Both the position numbers and the translations under genes were made by a program. From contig JAKZZE010000002.1 of NCBI GenBank assembly GCA_024220505.1, positions 1,674,001 through 1,738,000 of the forward strand: 64,000 nt of DNA. The letters are read 5' to 3'. The notes beneath the pieces were generated by a model. It was not told where the DNA came from. It did not search any database and was given only the letters and a program-made list of their open reading frames with translations. The number at the start of each line of letters is the position of its first letter. Position 1 is the stretch's first letter. The DNA is from Rhizopus arrhizus (taxonomy: Eukaryota; Mucoromycota; Mucoromycetes; Mucorales; Rhizopodaceae). Positions 46,295-57,599 of this stretch are shown in pieces.

Positions 46295-47879
46295 GTTTTG
46301 TTTTCTGTAAAGATGCAGAAAAAAAAGTGTACCAAAGAGAAAACACGAGGCTTTTATACATGTAAATTAAATAATAAGCGCATGGTAAAATTCGGTTTTA
46401 GGTAGTTTTTTTGTGTCCCATTAAAAGAAATCTGGGTATAATACACCTCATTCTAAAGTACTCCGTCTAAATGTCAAAAGAGTACTTACACCTAGAATAT
46501 GCGGTAAATACATTACAACTATCAGCAATGACATAAGTATTTACTTTTGACAATTCCTGTAACTGATTAAAATTCTGTGAAGATTATAGCAAAGCGAGAA
46601 ACAAAGCAATTGCAAATTTTCGTAATAGCCAAACTCCTTTTTGTAACAATCACTGATATATTGTGCTTTTGCTCAGAGTTTTTATTCAGTTATTACGATA
46701 CAAAAACCTAATACTCCAAAATCTACAACAATTAAATGCTTTCTTTTCTATGTTTTGTTCTTTCACACTCTTTACTAGCTTTATGCAGTCATCTTTCTCC
46801 TATTCCAATTTGCCCCTTTTGTTGTAACGTAAAAGAACAGTCAAAGAATTTTTTGGTGCTTTCGCATCAATAAATATATAATATACTGCGAATTTATTAT
46901 TAGGTATAATGGCACCCATTCAGCTGTATAACATTGGAAGCATTCTCAAAATAATGAGAAAATATACTAAGTTTAAGCTTTACTTTTTTTTTTTTCTTTT
47001 AAGAATATATCTTTACCAAATTAGTTTTATAAAATTGAAGAGATTACAAGACGGGAGAGATGAATTTTATTTAAATGTTATATTCTTCAGAGTATATGAA
47101 TAAAAGTTTATAGATAAAAAATAATTACTCTTAATTTTGTGTCTATTTGTCTATTACTGTACAACGTTTGAGACTGTAAAGAGGTTTAGGTATCACATCC
47201 TATGTAATTTTACAGAACCTTATCAAATAAATGCCCAAACTAGGTAAAATGCAGCTAAAATTGTCTGAAAACATTTGTTTGCAAGGTGCTTCAATTCTAT
47301 ATTTATAATGTTGCATTATCTGTGTTTGATGGCGGGGCCACCTGTGCAGCATATTTAAATGTGCTGTGTGGAACGTCATTTCAAAAAGAAAATTATGAAA
47401 TTCTGTTCAACTTACTGGTTCTTTCAATTGCAAAGTGGAATTGCATAGTCTTTGGCTAAAATAGGTTATATGATACAAGTAGCAATTTTGTCGTAATTTT
47501 CCAGTATTTAATTGATTCCAAAAATATATTCTTTCGTTCTACACAAAGTAAGGTACCAAATATTAATGACAGAGTATCTCAGCTGATCGAATCAAGCATC
47601 CGATCGCAGCCACATTTGCTGTTGTAAATTCCTTTCTGAAAAACGCACGTGGTATTTCAAAAATGTTTAATAAAAACTTACTCATCACGTCTGCTTTTTG
47701 GACAATAGTTTTATAACAAACTGAATATACAACGAAAAAAAAAAACCAGAGATCAATTTGGCGTTTTTATAAAGGAGTTAGATTAACAATAAATTATTAA
47801 ACAAAAAAAATCCTTTTTAATGTTTTCCATACAGTTTTATTAATATTATTTGACTGTATACATTTTCTCCTGAAATAAT
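46295..47879. other. 1.6 kb AT-rich spacer
   Basis: This is the promoter side of the chitin deacetylase and the 3' flank of the glutaredoxin gene. A 64-codon ORF at 46909-47103 looks non-coding. Nothing else is recognised. Confidence 0.4.
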
Positions 47880-49143
47880 TTAAGCTGTAATAACTTGATC
47901 AAACTCACCACTTTCAATCTAACAAATATATTTAAAATCTTATTTTCTTATTGTCTTATATTTCTCACTTACCATTTCTTTAATAATATCTAATCCACCT
48001 AATAATTCGCCTTTATAGAAAAGCATAGGGAATGTTGGCCAATCAACGTGTGCCTTTAATCCTTGTCTAACTTCATCATCTGTTAATATATCAAAATGAC
48101 CATATTTGACATGTCTTTCGTTTAATAAGGCAACCATCTGCCTAGAGAATCCACAACGAGGTTCTTCTGGCGTACCCTTAATGAAAACCATTACAGGTTG
48201 TTTTTCAATCAATTCTTGGAGTCGAGTGCTCAAATCTTTTTCTTTGGGTAACATTTCTTGGAATTCTCCAGAAGCAATCATTTCTTTTACGATATCTAAT
48301 CCACCTATTAGTTCACCATTGACATAAACCTGTGGGTAAGTTGGCCAGTCTGAATAGGCCTTCAATCCTATTCATATACTGCATTTAATATTTGTTGCTA
48401 TTTCTTGATCTTTCTTTTTAATACCTTGACGAACATCTTCATCAGCAAGAATATTAAATGAGCTGTATTTCACCTTTTGTTCTGCTAATAGCCCTACAAG
48501 TTGACGAGAAAATCCACAGCGAGGCTTCAAAGATAGATAGTGAATAAAAGTTTGTCGCGAATAGGACACTTCTTTTTCTATTTACCTGTTGAGGTGTACC
48601 CTTGATGAAGATCATCACAGGTGCACTGTGAATCAGTGCTTTTAAACGAGAATTAAGATCTTTGACAGGCTTAACTTCAGTACCAGCAGAAGCAGTAGGA
48701 GCTGCGGCGAACTTGTTCAAAATACCCTTAGCATGTTTAACAACAGCATTACTCAATTCAGCTGCCTTGGCTCCTTCAATTTGCTCAACTACTTTGCCGC
48801 CCTGTATAGTGTGTAAGCCTTATTGCATACTATAACATTCAATTTTTACCTTGATAATAATAAAGGTTGGTACAGCAGAAATTTCAAATCCTTCAGAAAT
48901 GTCAGGATATTCTTCAGCTTCAATCTATTGAAATCATTAATATTCTTCTTTTTTCACTTTTTCTGGTTTTACCTTTAAAAATTGAAGAGCAGGGAATTTA
49001 GTAGAAAGCTCAGCAAACACTTCATTCATTTGCTGACAGGGTTCGGCCCAAGAAGCCCAAAAGTTTAATATAAATACTAGATCTTTCTTTCCAACAAGTT
49101 CGTTGAATTGTGCATCAGATCGGATTTCAATGAGATTTGACAT
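47880..49143 (-). CDS. Multidomain monothiol glutaredoxin, GLRX3/Grx3-4 type
   Basis: Six exons (49143-48973, 48924-48850, 48801-48586, 48524-48425, 48367-47973, 47918-47880) give 331 residues. It has a thioredoxin-like domain with WAEPC in place of CGPC, then two monothiol glutaredoxin domains. Each of these carries a CGFS active site (PRCGFSRQ twice) and WPT[YF]P plus GGLDI. Trx-Grx-Grx is the animal GLRX3 (PICOT) arrangement; S. cerevisiae Grx3/4 have one Grx only. These proteins bind bridged 2Fe-2S clusters with glutathione and control iron sensing and cytosolic Fe-S delivery. It is divergent from RPN12 with 197 bp between starts. Confidence 0.93.
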
Positions 49144-49259
49144 GATTTGTAATAACGAGAAAAAAAAAAAAATGTCAAAGATTAGATCTAAGTACCACAT
49201 TTTTAAACAGCCGATGATCACGTGAGTTTGGATTACGTAGTAGAGACACCTGTTTGCGT

Positions 49260-49326
<67 letters not shown>

Positions 49327-49340
49327 CTTTTCTCTCAAAC
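49144..49340. promoter_or_regulatory. Bidirectional promoter GLRX3/RPN12 with T63 tract
   Basis: The 197-bp shared region contains 63 consecutive T at 49261-49323, ending 17 bp before the RPN12 ATG. Such a tract should exclude nucleosomes and is prone to length change. Confidence 0.7.
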
Positions 49341-50420
49341 ATGGCATTACAGCAATTAGAGACTACTCGTGATCAACTTAGAAATGAAATGAATGCCGCT
49401 TCACCTAACTTTCAAAAGATTGGGCAGCTTCTCATTCAAGCTAAGGTAATTAGCCAAAATACATGGAACGCGAGAAAAAATAAGATGGTAATATTTTAAA
49501 AACTAGATTCAATTAATTGAAGCTGGAGCCTTTACACCAACAGCTGAAAAAACAGATACGAACGTATTGATTACTGCTCGTAAAGTATACCTGTACACAT
49601 CCTGACACGAACTGTTTATTTACAAGTATACAAATAGGTGATATTCTTGAAATTGGCGCTTATTATAGCGTTCGTATAAAGGACATTGCATCTTTTGAGA
49701 GATATATTGCACAATTAAATACCTATTATCATGATCTTTTGTAACATATTATTTATGCACCATATGTTCATTATTTGTTGACCAACTATCTATAGAGCTG
49801 TTCTTCCTCCCTCTCAGCAAATGTATCCATTGATCGGTTTAAATTTACTTCGATTATTATCACAAAACAAATTATCTGAATTCCACACGACGCTTGAAGG
49901 CATTGATCTTAATCAATTACAAACAAACCCATTTATCAAGCAAGCAGTTGATTTAGGTATAAATGTGAATATGAATCAGGGTAAAGCATTTTATTTATGC
50001 ATTTTAATAGAGCAATTTTTAATGGAAGGTAGCTATAATAAAGTATGGAGCGCAAAAAGCATTGTGAAAGGGGAAGAGTTTATGTTTTTCTATGATATTT
50101 TAATGAACACCACCAGGTAAATATTGAACGTATTTGGGGTATTATTACGAAGCTAATACTTTGCTCATTGTAGACATGAAATTGCTAACTGTAGCGAACG
50201 CGCTTATGAATATCTTCCCTTAAACGACGCTTGTACTTTATTATTCTTGAAGAATACCGAGGAATTATTAAGTTTTGCTAATGAACGTGGATGGAAATTG
50301 AACCCAGCTGAACAAAAGGTCTACTTTGCTACAGAAGATGATAGCATTATAGAAATACCTCAAGAACAAACAATCACACGTACTTTGGGTTATGCTAAGG
50401 AACTCGAACGTATTGTATAA
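49341..50420 (+). CDS. RPN12: 26S proteasome lid subunit Rpn12 (PSMD8)
   Basis: Six exons (49341-49445, 49507-49579, 49638-49740, 49796-49956, 50011-50116, 50174-50420) give 264 residues. It matches Rpn12 along its length: LITARDILEIGAYYSVRIKD, FERYIAQLNTYYHDL, YPLIGLNLLRLLSQNKLSEF, LEQFLMEGSYNKVWSAK, then HEIANCSERAYEYLPL and the PCI/winged-helix end with LGYAKELERIV. Rpn12 is the last subunit to join the lid and triggers its docking on the base. Intron 4 (49957-50010) is 54 nt with no in-frame stop, so retention would add 18 residues; conservation favours removal. Confidence 0.93.
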
Positions 50421-50547
50421 AGTTTTTAATAAAAAGATAAAATCTCGAAAAAGAAGACTGCAGTCTATCTATGCTGAGTGCTGTTGTACAAAAAAAGAAT
50501 TCTTCTGACTTTTTCTTTTTCTTTCTTTTATTAAAAATAATTTCGTA

Positions 50548-51172
50548 ATGATGCCTGGCGAATCCATGCTGTTTTTGTTTGCAGTTATTATGGCTGCTCT
50601 TCTTTTGTTTATGATGGTCTTTTTTGTAAGTTTATGATTGATACTATTCATGAACCAGAACTTACTATACAAATGCATTAGGTCATCATGTTTTCAGATT
50701 TAGAATGTGACTATATTAACCCCATCGACCTCTGTAATAAATTAAATCAGGTAAAAACATAATGAAAAGAAAAAGCGTGTGTACTCATTTGTTTAAATAG
50801 TTTGTTTTACCAGAAATGGGCGCACATGCTTTCTTGTTTTTCATGTTCCTTGTCAATGGAAGTTGGATAGCAGTACTTTTGAACTTGCCCTTGGTTATCT
50901 ATAACGTTAGAAAGTAAGAGAGCGCATATTTTGCAACTCAGTATATCTTATGAATTTATATAGGGTTATGAATGGACATCATATGTATGATGCTACAGAA
51001 ATATTCCGTACACTACCTCAACATAAAAAGGAAAGCTTTTTCAAGTTAGGATTCTATTTGATTGTAAGTCAAAGAAATATTGGAAAGCTATACACCATCT
51101 AAATATCCTTAATAGTGCTTCTTTTACTTTTTATACCGAATGATTTGCGCACTAATCGCTGCAGAAGCTTAA
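50548..51172 (+). CDS. ERV14: Cornichon/Erv14 ER cargo receptor
   Basis: Five exons (50548-50625, 50682-50750, 50801-50913, 50964-51063, 51116-51172) give 138 residues, the same length as yeast Erv14. Hallmarks are IMFSDLECDYINPIDLCNKL, HAFLFFMFLVNGSWIAVLLN, the COPII-binding-type segment IFRTLPQHKKESFFKLGFYL and the final helix CFFYFLYRMICALI. Three to four membrane segments are evident. It loads transmembrane cargo into COPII vesicles. Two ATGs are adjacent (50548 and 50551); either may serve. Confidence 0.94.
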
Positions 51173-51290
51173 AAAACTCAATAAGAGACAATTGTTTATA
51201 GTATATACATAAATAATATGTAAATGTGCAACATTTATATAAATATATAACTGTTTGTATACAATTTTTTTTTATTCTTTTAAAAAACGT

Positions 51291-52649
51291 TCAAGGCGAC
51301 CAAGCTCTATGAAGGTGTTCGATATATTTCGAAAATGTCGATCTTGGTGTTGTTAATACGCGTTTAGCATGTGCGGCTACCATGGCATCAATTAAAGGGA
51401 TCAAGAAACTTTTTAAAGATTTAGATGGTGAGGCCATATCCCTTAAATCATCTAAAGGAGCAAATAAATGAGCTGGTATATCATTTAAAGTAGTTGTACA
51501 TGGAAATTCATGAAACCACGGTAATATTGCACTGTATTCGCCTTTTGGGTTTTTATGATCAGTGGCTATATAAACATTGACCATCTTTCCAACTGTCACA
51601 TTACTATCTTTTTCTGGAGATACTTGCATGCATTTCTTTGACTTGTAAGGTCCAACCATATCTGTCATATCTTTGATGAACTTTTGTAAATTGACAGGCA
51701 TCTCCTCTTTAAATGGCCAATCCGCTGTACGAAAATGAATAGACATAAATGACCCCTTTCCGCCTAGATACTCTACAATAGACTGAACTGTTATTCCCAA
51801 AGGTGTATCTAACCGATAATGTAGAGCAAGGTTTATTCTTTGTTGCATCCTCTTCAATTTCGGATTAACTACATTTAACCGAGTTGAACCAAACACACCA
51901 CCCAAAAATAGTAGCTTTTCTTCTCTATCAAAATACTGAGGCACTAGTACTTTGTAATATTTTCGTCCTCCAAACGAATCTACATAATTTGATCGTTCTT
52001 TTAACATGTTGGAAGCTACTTTTTTACTTTCATAAAGCCTCCAATCATAAAGCTGTGTGTCATTGTAGATGTATATATCCTGATCAGATAGATCCAGATC
52101 TTCCTGAATTGTGTTAATAGACATAATATCTTGAAACTTGTACTTGATGTCTGGCATTAGTGGTGATAAATCATGAAGTTCTGACCAAGGCATGATACCA
52201 AGATGCCGGTATTCATCACACCGGGACTGTCGAATGTAGGTCATCAACTTACTCGGGGTTGGCTTTTGACATAGCTTGGTGAAAGGCTTGGGTGTTGTAA
52301 GCCAAGAAATATGGTCCATGAGCTGTTCTCCTGGCATCCAGCCAAATACATTTCCCAAAAATGCTGGAGGTATGATCAGTGTACGATTTAACATATGAGC
52401 AAGCAGCAGTGCGTTTGCTAATTCTATACGTTGATTGGATAAACCAGAATGGGGCAAATAAGCTAAATAACGTTGCTCTTCGAGATGATGCTTTGCTTTA
52501 TAGTGATATATTGGTGTTTTAAGCTGAGCAGTGCTATGCATTGTGATGAGGATAAATAATAAGATAAATATCATAATAAATCTAGTTTTAATAAATCGAA
52601 AAAGATAACTAAAGGGGTGTAACTTATTTATTATTTTTATTGCGTTCAT
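51291..52649 (-). CDS. O-fucosyltransferase-like type II membrane protein
   Basis: This single exon encodes 452 residues. A short cytosolic N-terminus precedes one membrane anchor (IMIFILLFILITMHSTAQ). The luminal part has LPHSGLSNQRIELANALLLA, RTLIIPP, and later SIHFRTADWPF, the pattern of GDP-fucose protein O-fucosyltransferases, where the Arg contacts the donor. The C-terminal LTTPRSTFSKYIEHL fits the last beta-strand motif of the family. It probably acts in the Golgi. Donor and acceptor are not certain; distant members of this superfamily use other substrates. Confidence 0.78.
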   Translation of the reverse strand: MNAIKIINKLHPFSYLFRFIKTRFIMIFILLFILITMHSTAQLKTPIYHYKAKHHLEEQRYLAYLPHSGLSNQRIELANALLLAHMLNRTLIIPPAFLGNVFGWMPGEQLMDHISWLTTPKPFTKLCQKPTPSKLMTYIRQSRCDEYRHLGIMPWSELHDLSPLMPDIKYKFQDIMSINTIQEDLDLSDQDIYIYNDTQLYDWRLYESKKVASNMLKERSNYVDSFGGRKYYKVLVPQYFDREEKLLFLGGVFGSTRLNVVNPKLKRMQQRINLALHYRLDTPLGITVQSIVEYLGGKGSFMSIHFRTADWPFKEEMPVNLQKFIKDMTDMVGPYKSKKCMQVSPEKDSNVTVGKMVNVYIATDHKNPKGEYSAILPWFHEFPCTTTLNDIPAHLFAPLDDLRDMASPSKSLKSFLIPLIDAMVAAHAKRVLTTPRSTFSKYIEHLHRAWSP

Positions 52650-53749
52650 CTTCCTCTATTTGTGATATGCGATCAAGAGAAAATAGAACAGCGACAATCG
52701 CAATTGATTTGAAAAAATGATAGAAAAGTAAAGAAAGAACAAAAGAGAAAGAAGAGATTAAGTCCCAAAAATATCTTCAAATAGAACAAGACTTCACATT
52801 TTTTTGTCTGGCTACACAAATGAAAATCTTTTGCCACATAATTTAGTCAAATTTGTATAAATTGGATTATTTGGGATTATTTTTGTAGACCATCTTGGCA
52901 CAGTAACACAAAATAAGGAAGATTTTCGCTAATGGTCAACATTAAGGATATCCAAATAATAACTACTTATTTTTGCTAAGAAACGTCCCTGTTGATGTCA
53001 CTCTTTATTAAAATATTTTGTGCCCCCCCCCTTTGCTTCTGTCTTACATCTGTGTTTTCTATGAGTTAAACAACGTTCAGTCAAGATCTATTTATAACAA
53101 CTAAATGTCTAGTTTAGCAAATGAAATACGCACCACTACTTTTTACAGAGTTATTAGAGCAAGCTATAACCGAGTAAAACAAATAAAAACAGAGACCTAA
53201 AAATCAAATCTTTGCGTAGATGTTCATTAGGTGAAGGCTGCTAGAAGTTTGAACTCGCTTCCGTATCTCACAATAACCACTAAAATGAGGCTGTCATCTG
53301 TGCCACTATATAGTTTAGTTCAAGAAGTGACTCTTAGTTCTGCTTTGCAAGTATTCTGGATCGAGTCCTTGTGGTCAAGAAAGACAAGGAATTGAAAACA
53401 ATTGTATTTGAAAGCAAGTAGAATAGTATATACTTTTTTATCGTGCTTTCATCTATTTTGGGTGATTGCATTTTTATATATATTTAAAGTGCTCTTTGTT
53501 CAAACTGCTTTCTTGGTCTTGGGGTTATTCTGAATATTTAAATATAGAATACAGTCCAGCTGGTGGACGTTGTCGGTTACAAAAAAAAGTAATTGGATGT
53601 CGTACCTAATTCAATCCTTGTTGGCTCCGTTTCGTCTTCCAATGTGGTACTAGCTCTCTGAGCCACGCTTTATTTTCCTTTCATCTAATAAAAAAGTAAT
53701 TTTTCCCTTTTCCCTAGAACTTTCTAAGCCGCGCATCGTGGAGTTACTT
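52650..53749. other. Spacer before the repeat cluster
   Basis: No gene is seen; there is a C8 run near 53023. The 5' part of the DIRS-like relic may extend into it, but terminal repeats could not be recognised. Confidence 0.4.
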
Positions 53750-55120
53750 ATGTCAGTTTCTAATAGTGACTATAATAACAATAATAAGGTGGATTCCAAT
53801 GCAACCTTTACCCTCTCGGAGGAGCAACAAGAAGCCTTTTATCAGCAGTTTGCCCAAAGATATCAGGTAGAGCACCCAAATTAAGATGCTTCAACAAGAA
53901 GAAATGAAGTCATGGAACTTCCAGAAGAAATGTGGGACGAACTCAACTCATCGTCTCGAAATGAGTTACAATCCAATTTCAAACGATTTATCAGAGATAT
54001 ACAGAGATATGTCGCTGGAGACTGGACAAAGACCCCAGTTATCAACAAACCGTCCGTGGCAGACCTTAAAAGATACCAAGTGGAGGCGAAGCAAGTCATC
54101 TCAAGTACATATGACGATTCAGGCAAACTCAGGATTGTGGGTAGATCAGCAGCCGAGATATTTGAAGGTCTCGGTGCCTACATGAAATCCGGAGACCAAG
54201 AAATATTCCTCCAAGTTATGGAAAAGTTTAGACGATTATCTATCTTCAGCTTTGCTACAAGACAGGAAATTAACAGAGAGGCAAAAGAGCTTACCCTTGC
54301 AGCCCTTCGCCTCCCACAACATGCAAAACACCTGGAAGACCAACATGTTGAAGACGACACTAAGAGAATGGTCTTCTCCAACCAAGATGTGTAGAAGATT
54401 CACCAAGCAAGTTACGAAAGCTCAATCCTGCGAAACGCCACATCCATTCAGCAAAGAGGCTTTTCCAATAAATGGGGGTAATAGAGGAAGAGCGCAGTTC
54501 AGAGGAAGAGGTTTTGGGAACACTTTTACTCAAAAACCTTTTTTTGAGAGAGGCCGGGGAAGGGGATTCTTCAACCCGCCTACGACAAACAACAACAACA
54601 ACAGCAACTACTAAAACTTCTCCACAACCAATAAAGACAATAGCGCACTACACTACGCCAGAAGATGGGGTCCTTCCGGGGGAGGGGAGGTTACAGAAGT
54701 TTTATCATCAATGGGATAGGTCAATACATCACAAATGGCCATTGTCAGTAATAGCAGAAGGCTATCGTCTCCAATTCCGATCACAGCCATCTCCATGGAA
54801 GATAAAACCAATGAAATTATCATCACTGGATCAAGAAGCAGTCTTTTAGCAATCAAAAAATTCTTGACAGCCGGGATTATAGAAGTCTCGCCGACCCAAA
54901 GCGAGAGCTATCTGTCCAACTTCTTCACGATCCAGGAATCAACGAAGAAAAGACTGATTTTAGATTGTTCCCAACTCAACCGCTTCTTACAATATCAACT
55001 CTTCAAGATGGAGGGCGTGCCAGCTCTAAGACAGATCATAGAGAAAGACAACCTGATGTGCAAACTGGATCTCAAGGATGCATATGTAGTAGTGCCAATA
55101 CACCCAGCATCCCAACAATA
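53750..55120 (+). mobile_element. DIRS-like retrotransposon relic, gag plus 5' part of RT
   Basis: A gag-like ORF starts at 53750 (MSVSNSDYNNNNK), is broken by TAA at 53882-53884, then continues in frame from ELPEEMWDELNS to 54394. After a frame change it ends in an RGG-rich tail (GNRGRAQFRGRGFG, RGRGRGFFNPP). The reverse transcriptase follows in two frames: GRLQKFYHQWDRSIHHKWPL, then NFFTIQESTKKRLILDCSQL, FKMEGVPALRQIIE and CKLDLKDAYVVVPIHP, which is closest to DIRS-type RT. It is cut at 55120 by a TIR element. Frameshifts and stops make it dead. Confidence 0.8.
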
Positions 55121-56519
55121 CCTGAGCTTAATTGAACAAGCATAAATCGACTGTTTAGTTAAGAAGGAGAACTCTGGATTAGAAAAAATCGATGCAGACC
55201 AAACTCTGGCTGCTCGTTTAAATTTTCAAAAAGAAAAGATACAGAATTTTCAATCCTGAAATTGGATTAGTTTCTATGAAATTGGTTGAGTCTTTTTGAA
55301 AATTGAAAAAGACCTTATGCAAAAATTGGATTTGCCTATGACCGAAAATTGAAATAACACAATAAAAATTATGTTCTACATTTGATTCATTATTTCAATA
55401 CTATGTATTTTATTCACTTTCATCTGTATCTGATTCAACAGTGTTTTGCCAAATATTAAAATAAGAGACAAAAATTAAAAAGACAATAGTTGTGAAACTA
55501 AAGATTATATATTGCTTTATTAATAATGAGATATTTGCAGATAATAAAGTGAGAAAAAAGAAAGGAAATAGTACTTGAAAACTAGTGAATGAGTCCCTAT
55601 GTAACCTCTTTATTAGATTTCAAGACGAGAGAGAACCCATTTAATCAAACTACGCCTTTATATAGGAAATGAAATTATTCAGGGACCGAAGTGAGTTCAA
55701 GGTCAATTTTAGTATTGAGCTTAAACAATATAAACATTGTATATGAGCTTTTAAGGAATATGTAATAAGTAATATTATGTATTCAGTACTTGTTATTTCT
55801 TATATAAGATCTGAGTAATCTCATACGAATAATAGTATTTAATGAGGTAAATACGACAAATAAAAAACATTTGAGACTATTTATACTTTTTGGATGTCTG
55901 GGTCTTTACCGCTATTTCAATTGATCGGTTAAAAGATGGATATGGGAAGGATGGGAAGATAAAGGAAGGATAGTGGATAATCAATAGCCGCTGTGTTCTT
56001 GACGAATCAAGGAACAATGAAGTAGATAAATTATTAATGTAACAATAATTATTGAATAGGATTGGATTGAACTGCCGTTGTTGTAATCAGGTTCCGATAT
56101 AGTCGTTAGAATGTCCATAGGGACAACAGAGCAAAGTTGGCTATTGCGGAAATCTCACATTTATCCATGAATGTTCACTAGTTGTGTGGATATAACAAAC
56201 AATATCAAAATGATTTTCTTCATTTTAGCACAGGGTTTGAAAAACGAGATATAATACTTTAGCAATGATCTAATGTCTATTGTTATTTCAATTTTCGGTC
56301 ATAGGCAAATCCAATTTTTGCATAAGGTCTTTTTCAATTTTCAAAAAGACTCAACCAATTTCATAGAAACTAATCCAATTTCAGGATTGAAAATTCTGTA
56401 TCTTTTCTTTTTGAAAATTTAAACGAGCAGCCAGAGTTTGGTCTGCATCGATTTTTTCTAATCCAGAGTTCTCCTTCTTAACTAAACAGTCGATTTATGC
56501 TTGTTCAATTAAGCTCAGG
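55121..56519. mobile_element. 1.4 kb non-autonomous DNA transposon with perfect TIRs
   Basis: Ends 55121-55359 and 56281-56519 are exact reverse complements over 239 bp, starting CCTGAGCTTAATTG. The element is flanked by TA on both sides (55119-55120 and 56520-56521), suggesting a Tc1/mariner-type TA target duplication. The internal 921 bp hold no ORF, so the transposase must come from elsewhere. Identical TIRs indicate a young insertion. Each TIR adds the same seven codons (LSLIEQA) and a stop to the frame it interrupts, on both sides. Confidence 0.88.
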
Positions 56520-57015
56520 TACAAAGTAGCCAACAATTCAAACATCTTCATCCAGTCAAACCGATCATCCCAGCTGGTAGGAACCTGTGCTGCTCGGAGT
56601 TCAACAAACTTCCACAGCAAATCTTTTTTTAGACTCATTTGTGAAAGAGTGATGGTATTCTTTATAATTTGAATACCAAAAGTGCGTTTTTTTAAGGCTG
56701 TTTCAAAACTGCACTTGTTATATTGACTAAGCACATAACACAGTGCACCATTACACTCACTTATGAGCTTCATGGTGTCTTCGAGTGTATGGTTAATGTC
56801 TTCTTGTATTATGCCACTGGACGATTCAAGAAAAACAGATTCATGCCCATTCAACTTTCCCAATCCATCAGCATATTTTTTTCTTACTTCAGTTAGATTA
56901 TAATCAACATCAGCAATCTGGGCATATTTTTGTGTTTCTACTAACTTCTCACACCAAGCAAATCCCAGCAAATTTGTTTCTTTGGCAAGGTATTTAAACA
57001 TCGGAATAATATATT
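56520..57015 (-). pseudogene. Truncated ORF of unknown family
   Basis: The minus strand reads VEYIIPMFKYLAKETNLLGF, FLESSSGIIQEDINHTLEDT, LKKRTFGIQIIKNTITLSQM, WKFVELRAAQVPTSWDDRF and MKMFELLATLY, with no stop over about 165 codons. Its 3' end is lost to the TIR element and its 5' side is joined to a retrotransposon RNase H fragment in another frame near 57015. Composition and conservation-like patterning suggest a once real protein. I cannot assign a function; a multi-copy Mucorales family is a guess. Confidence 0.5.
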
Positions 57016-57560
57016 CAACAAAAGGTGTTCTTTTGTGATTATTATTGAATACCATAGGCTGTTTGCAATTGCAGTGGTAGTCTGTGAGAGTGTCTTGAGT
57101 TCTCTTACATTGATCGAAGTGATCTTTTCTTCGTTCGTCCACTGTCCCGAGATTTCCATTTCGTGGGAGCTTACTCCCCATCCCAAATTCGATGCGTCGC
57201 GATGGATTATCAAGTCCGGATTTCTTTCTGCGGGCTATTGTATATCTATCCCATTTCTAGTTGATGCAAAATCTTTCCACCATCTTAATTCCTCTTGGCT
57301 TTCATGGGATAAATGACAAGGAGCTTCCCAATTTTGATGATGTAGGTGTAGATTTTGCTAGATCCCTCTGCATGTATCTCAGGTATAGTAATGCTTCCCC
57401 TATTGCTGGGATCATCGCCGTCATCTTCCCCATTAGACTCGCTATCCGTTTGTTGTGCTTTGGTTCGTCACGCGAGAAAATGCATTTTACTAAATCCAAG
57501 ATGCTGTGTTTGGCAGGTTTGATTGCTGGCAAGCCAGTTGAACGTTAATTAGTTACATTC
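57016..57560 (-). mobile_element. DIRS-like RT 3' part and RNase H fragment
   Basis: Minus-strand frames read KRIASLMGKMTAMIPAIGEA and LRYMQRDLAKSTPTSS (RT connection/thumb of DIRS elements). After a frameshift they read HRDASNLGWGVSSHEMEIS and GQWTNEEKITSINVRELKTL, an RNase H domain with the DASN..GWG signature. It is opposite in orientation to the gag/RT piece at 53750-55120 and does not overlap it in content, so the two may be halves of one rearranged element. Confidence 0.75.
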
Positions 57561-57599
57561 ATCCAAATTGATGATCTTCATTTACACTTACTGATTACA

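Noticed and set aside
46909..47103. 64-codon ORF upstream of the chitin deacetylase gene
   Set aside because: Low-complexity Phe run, AT-driven codons and no family signal.
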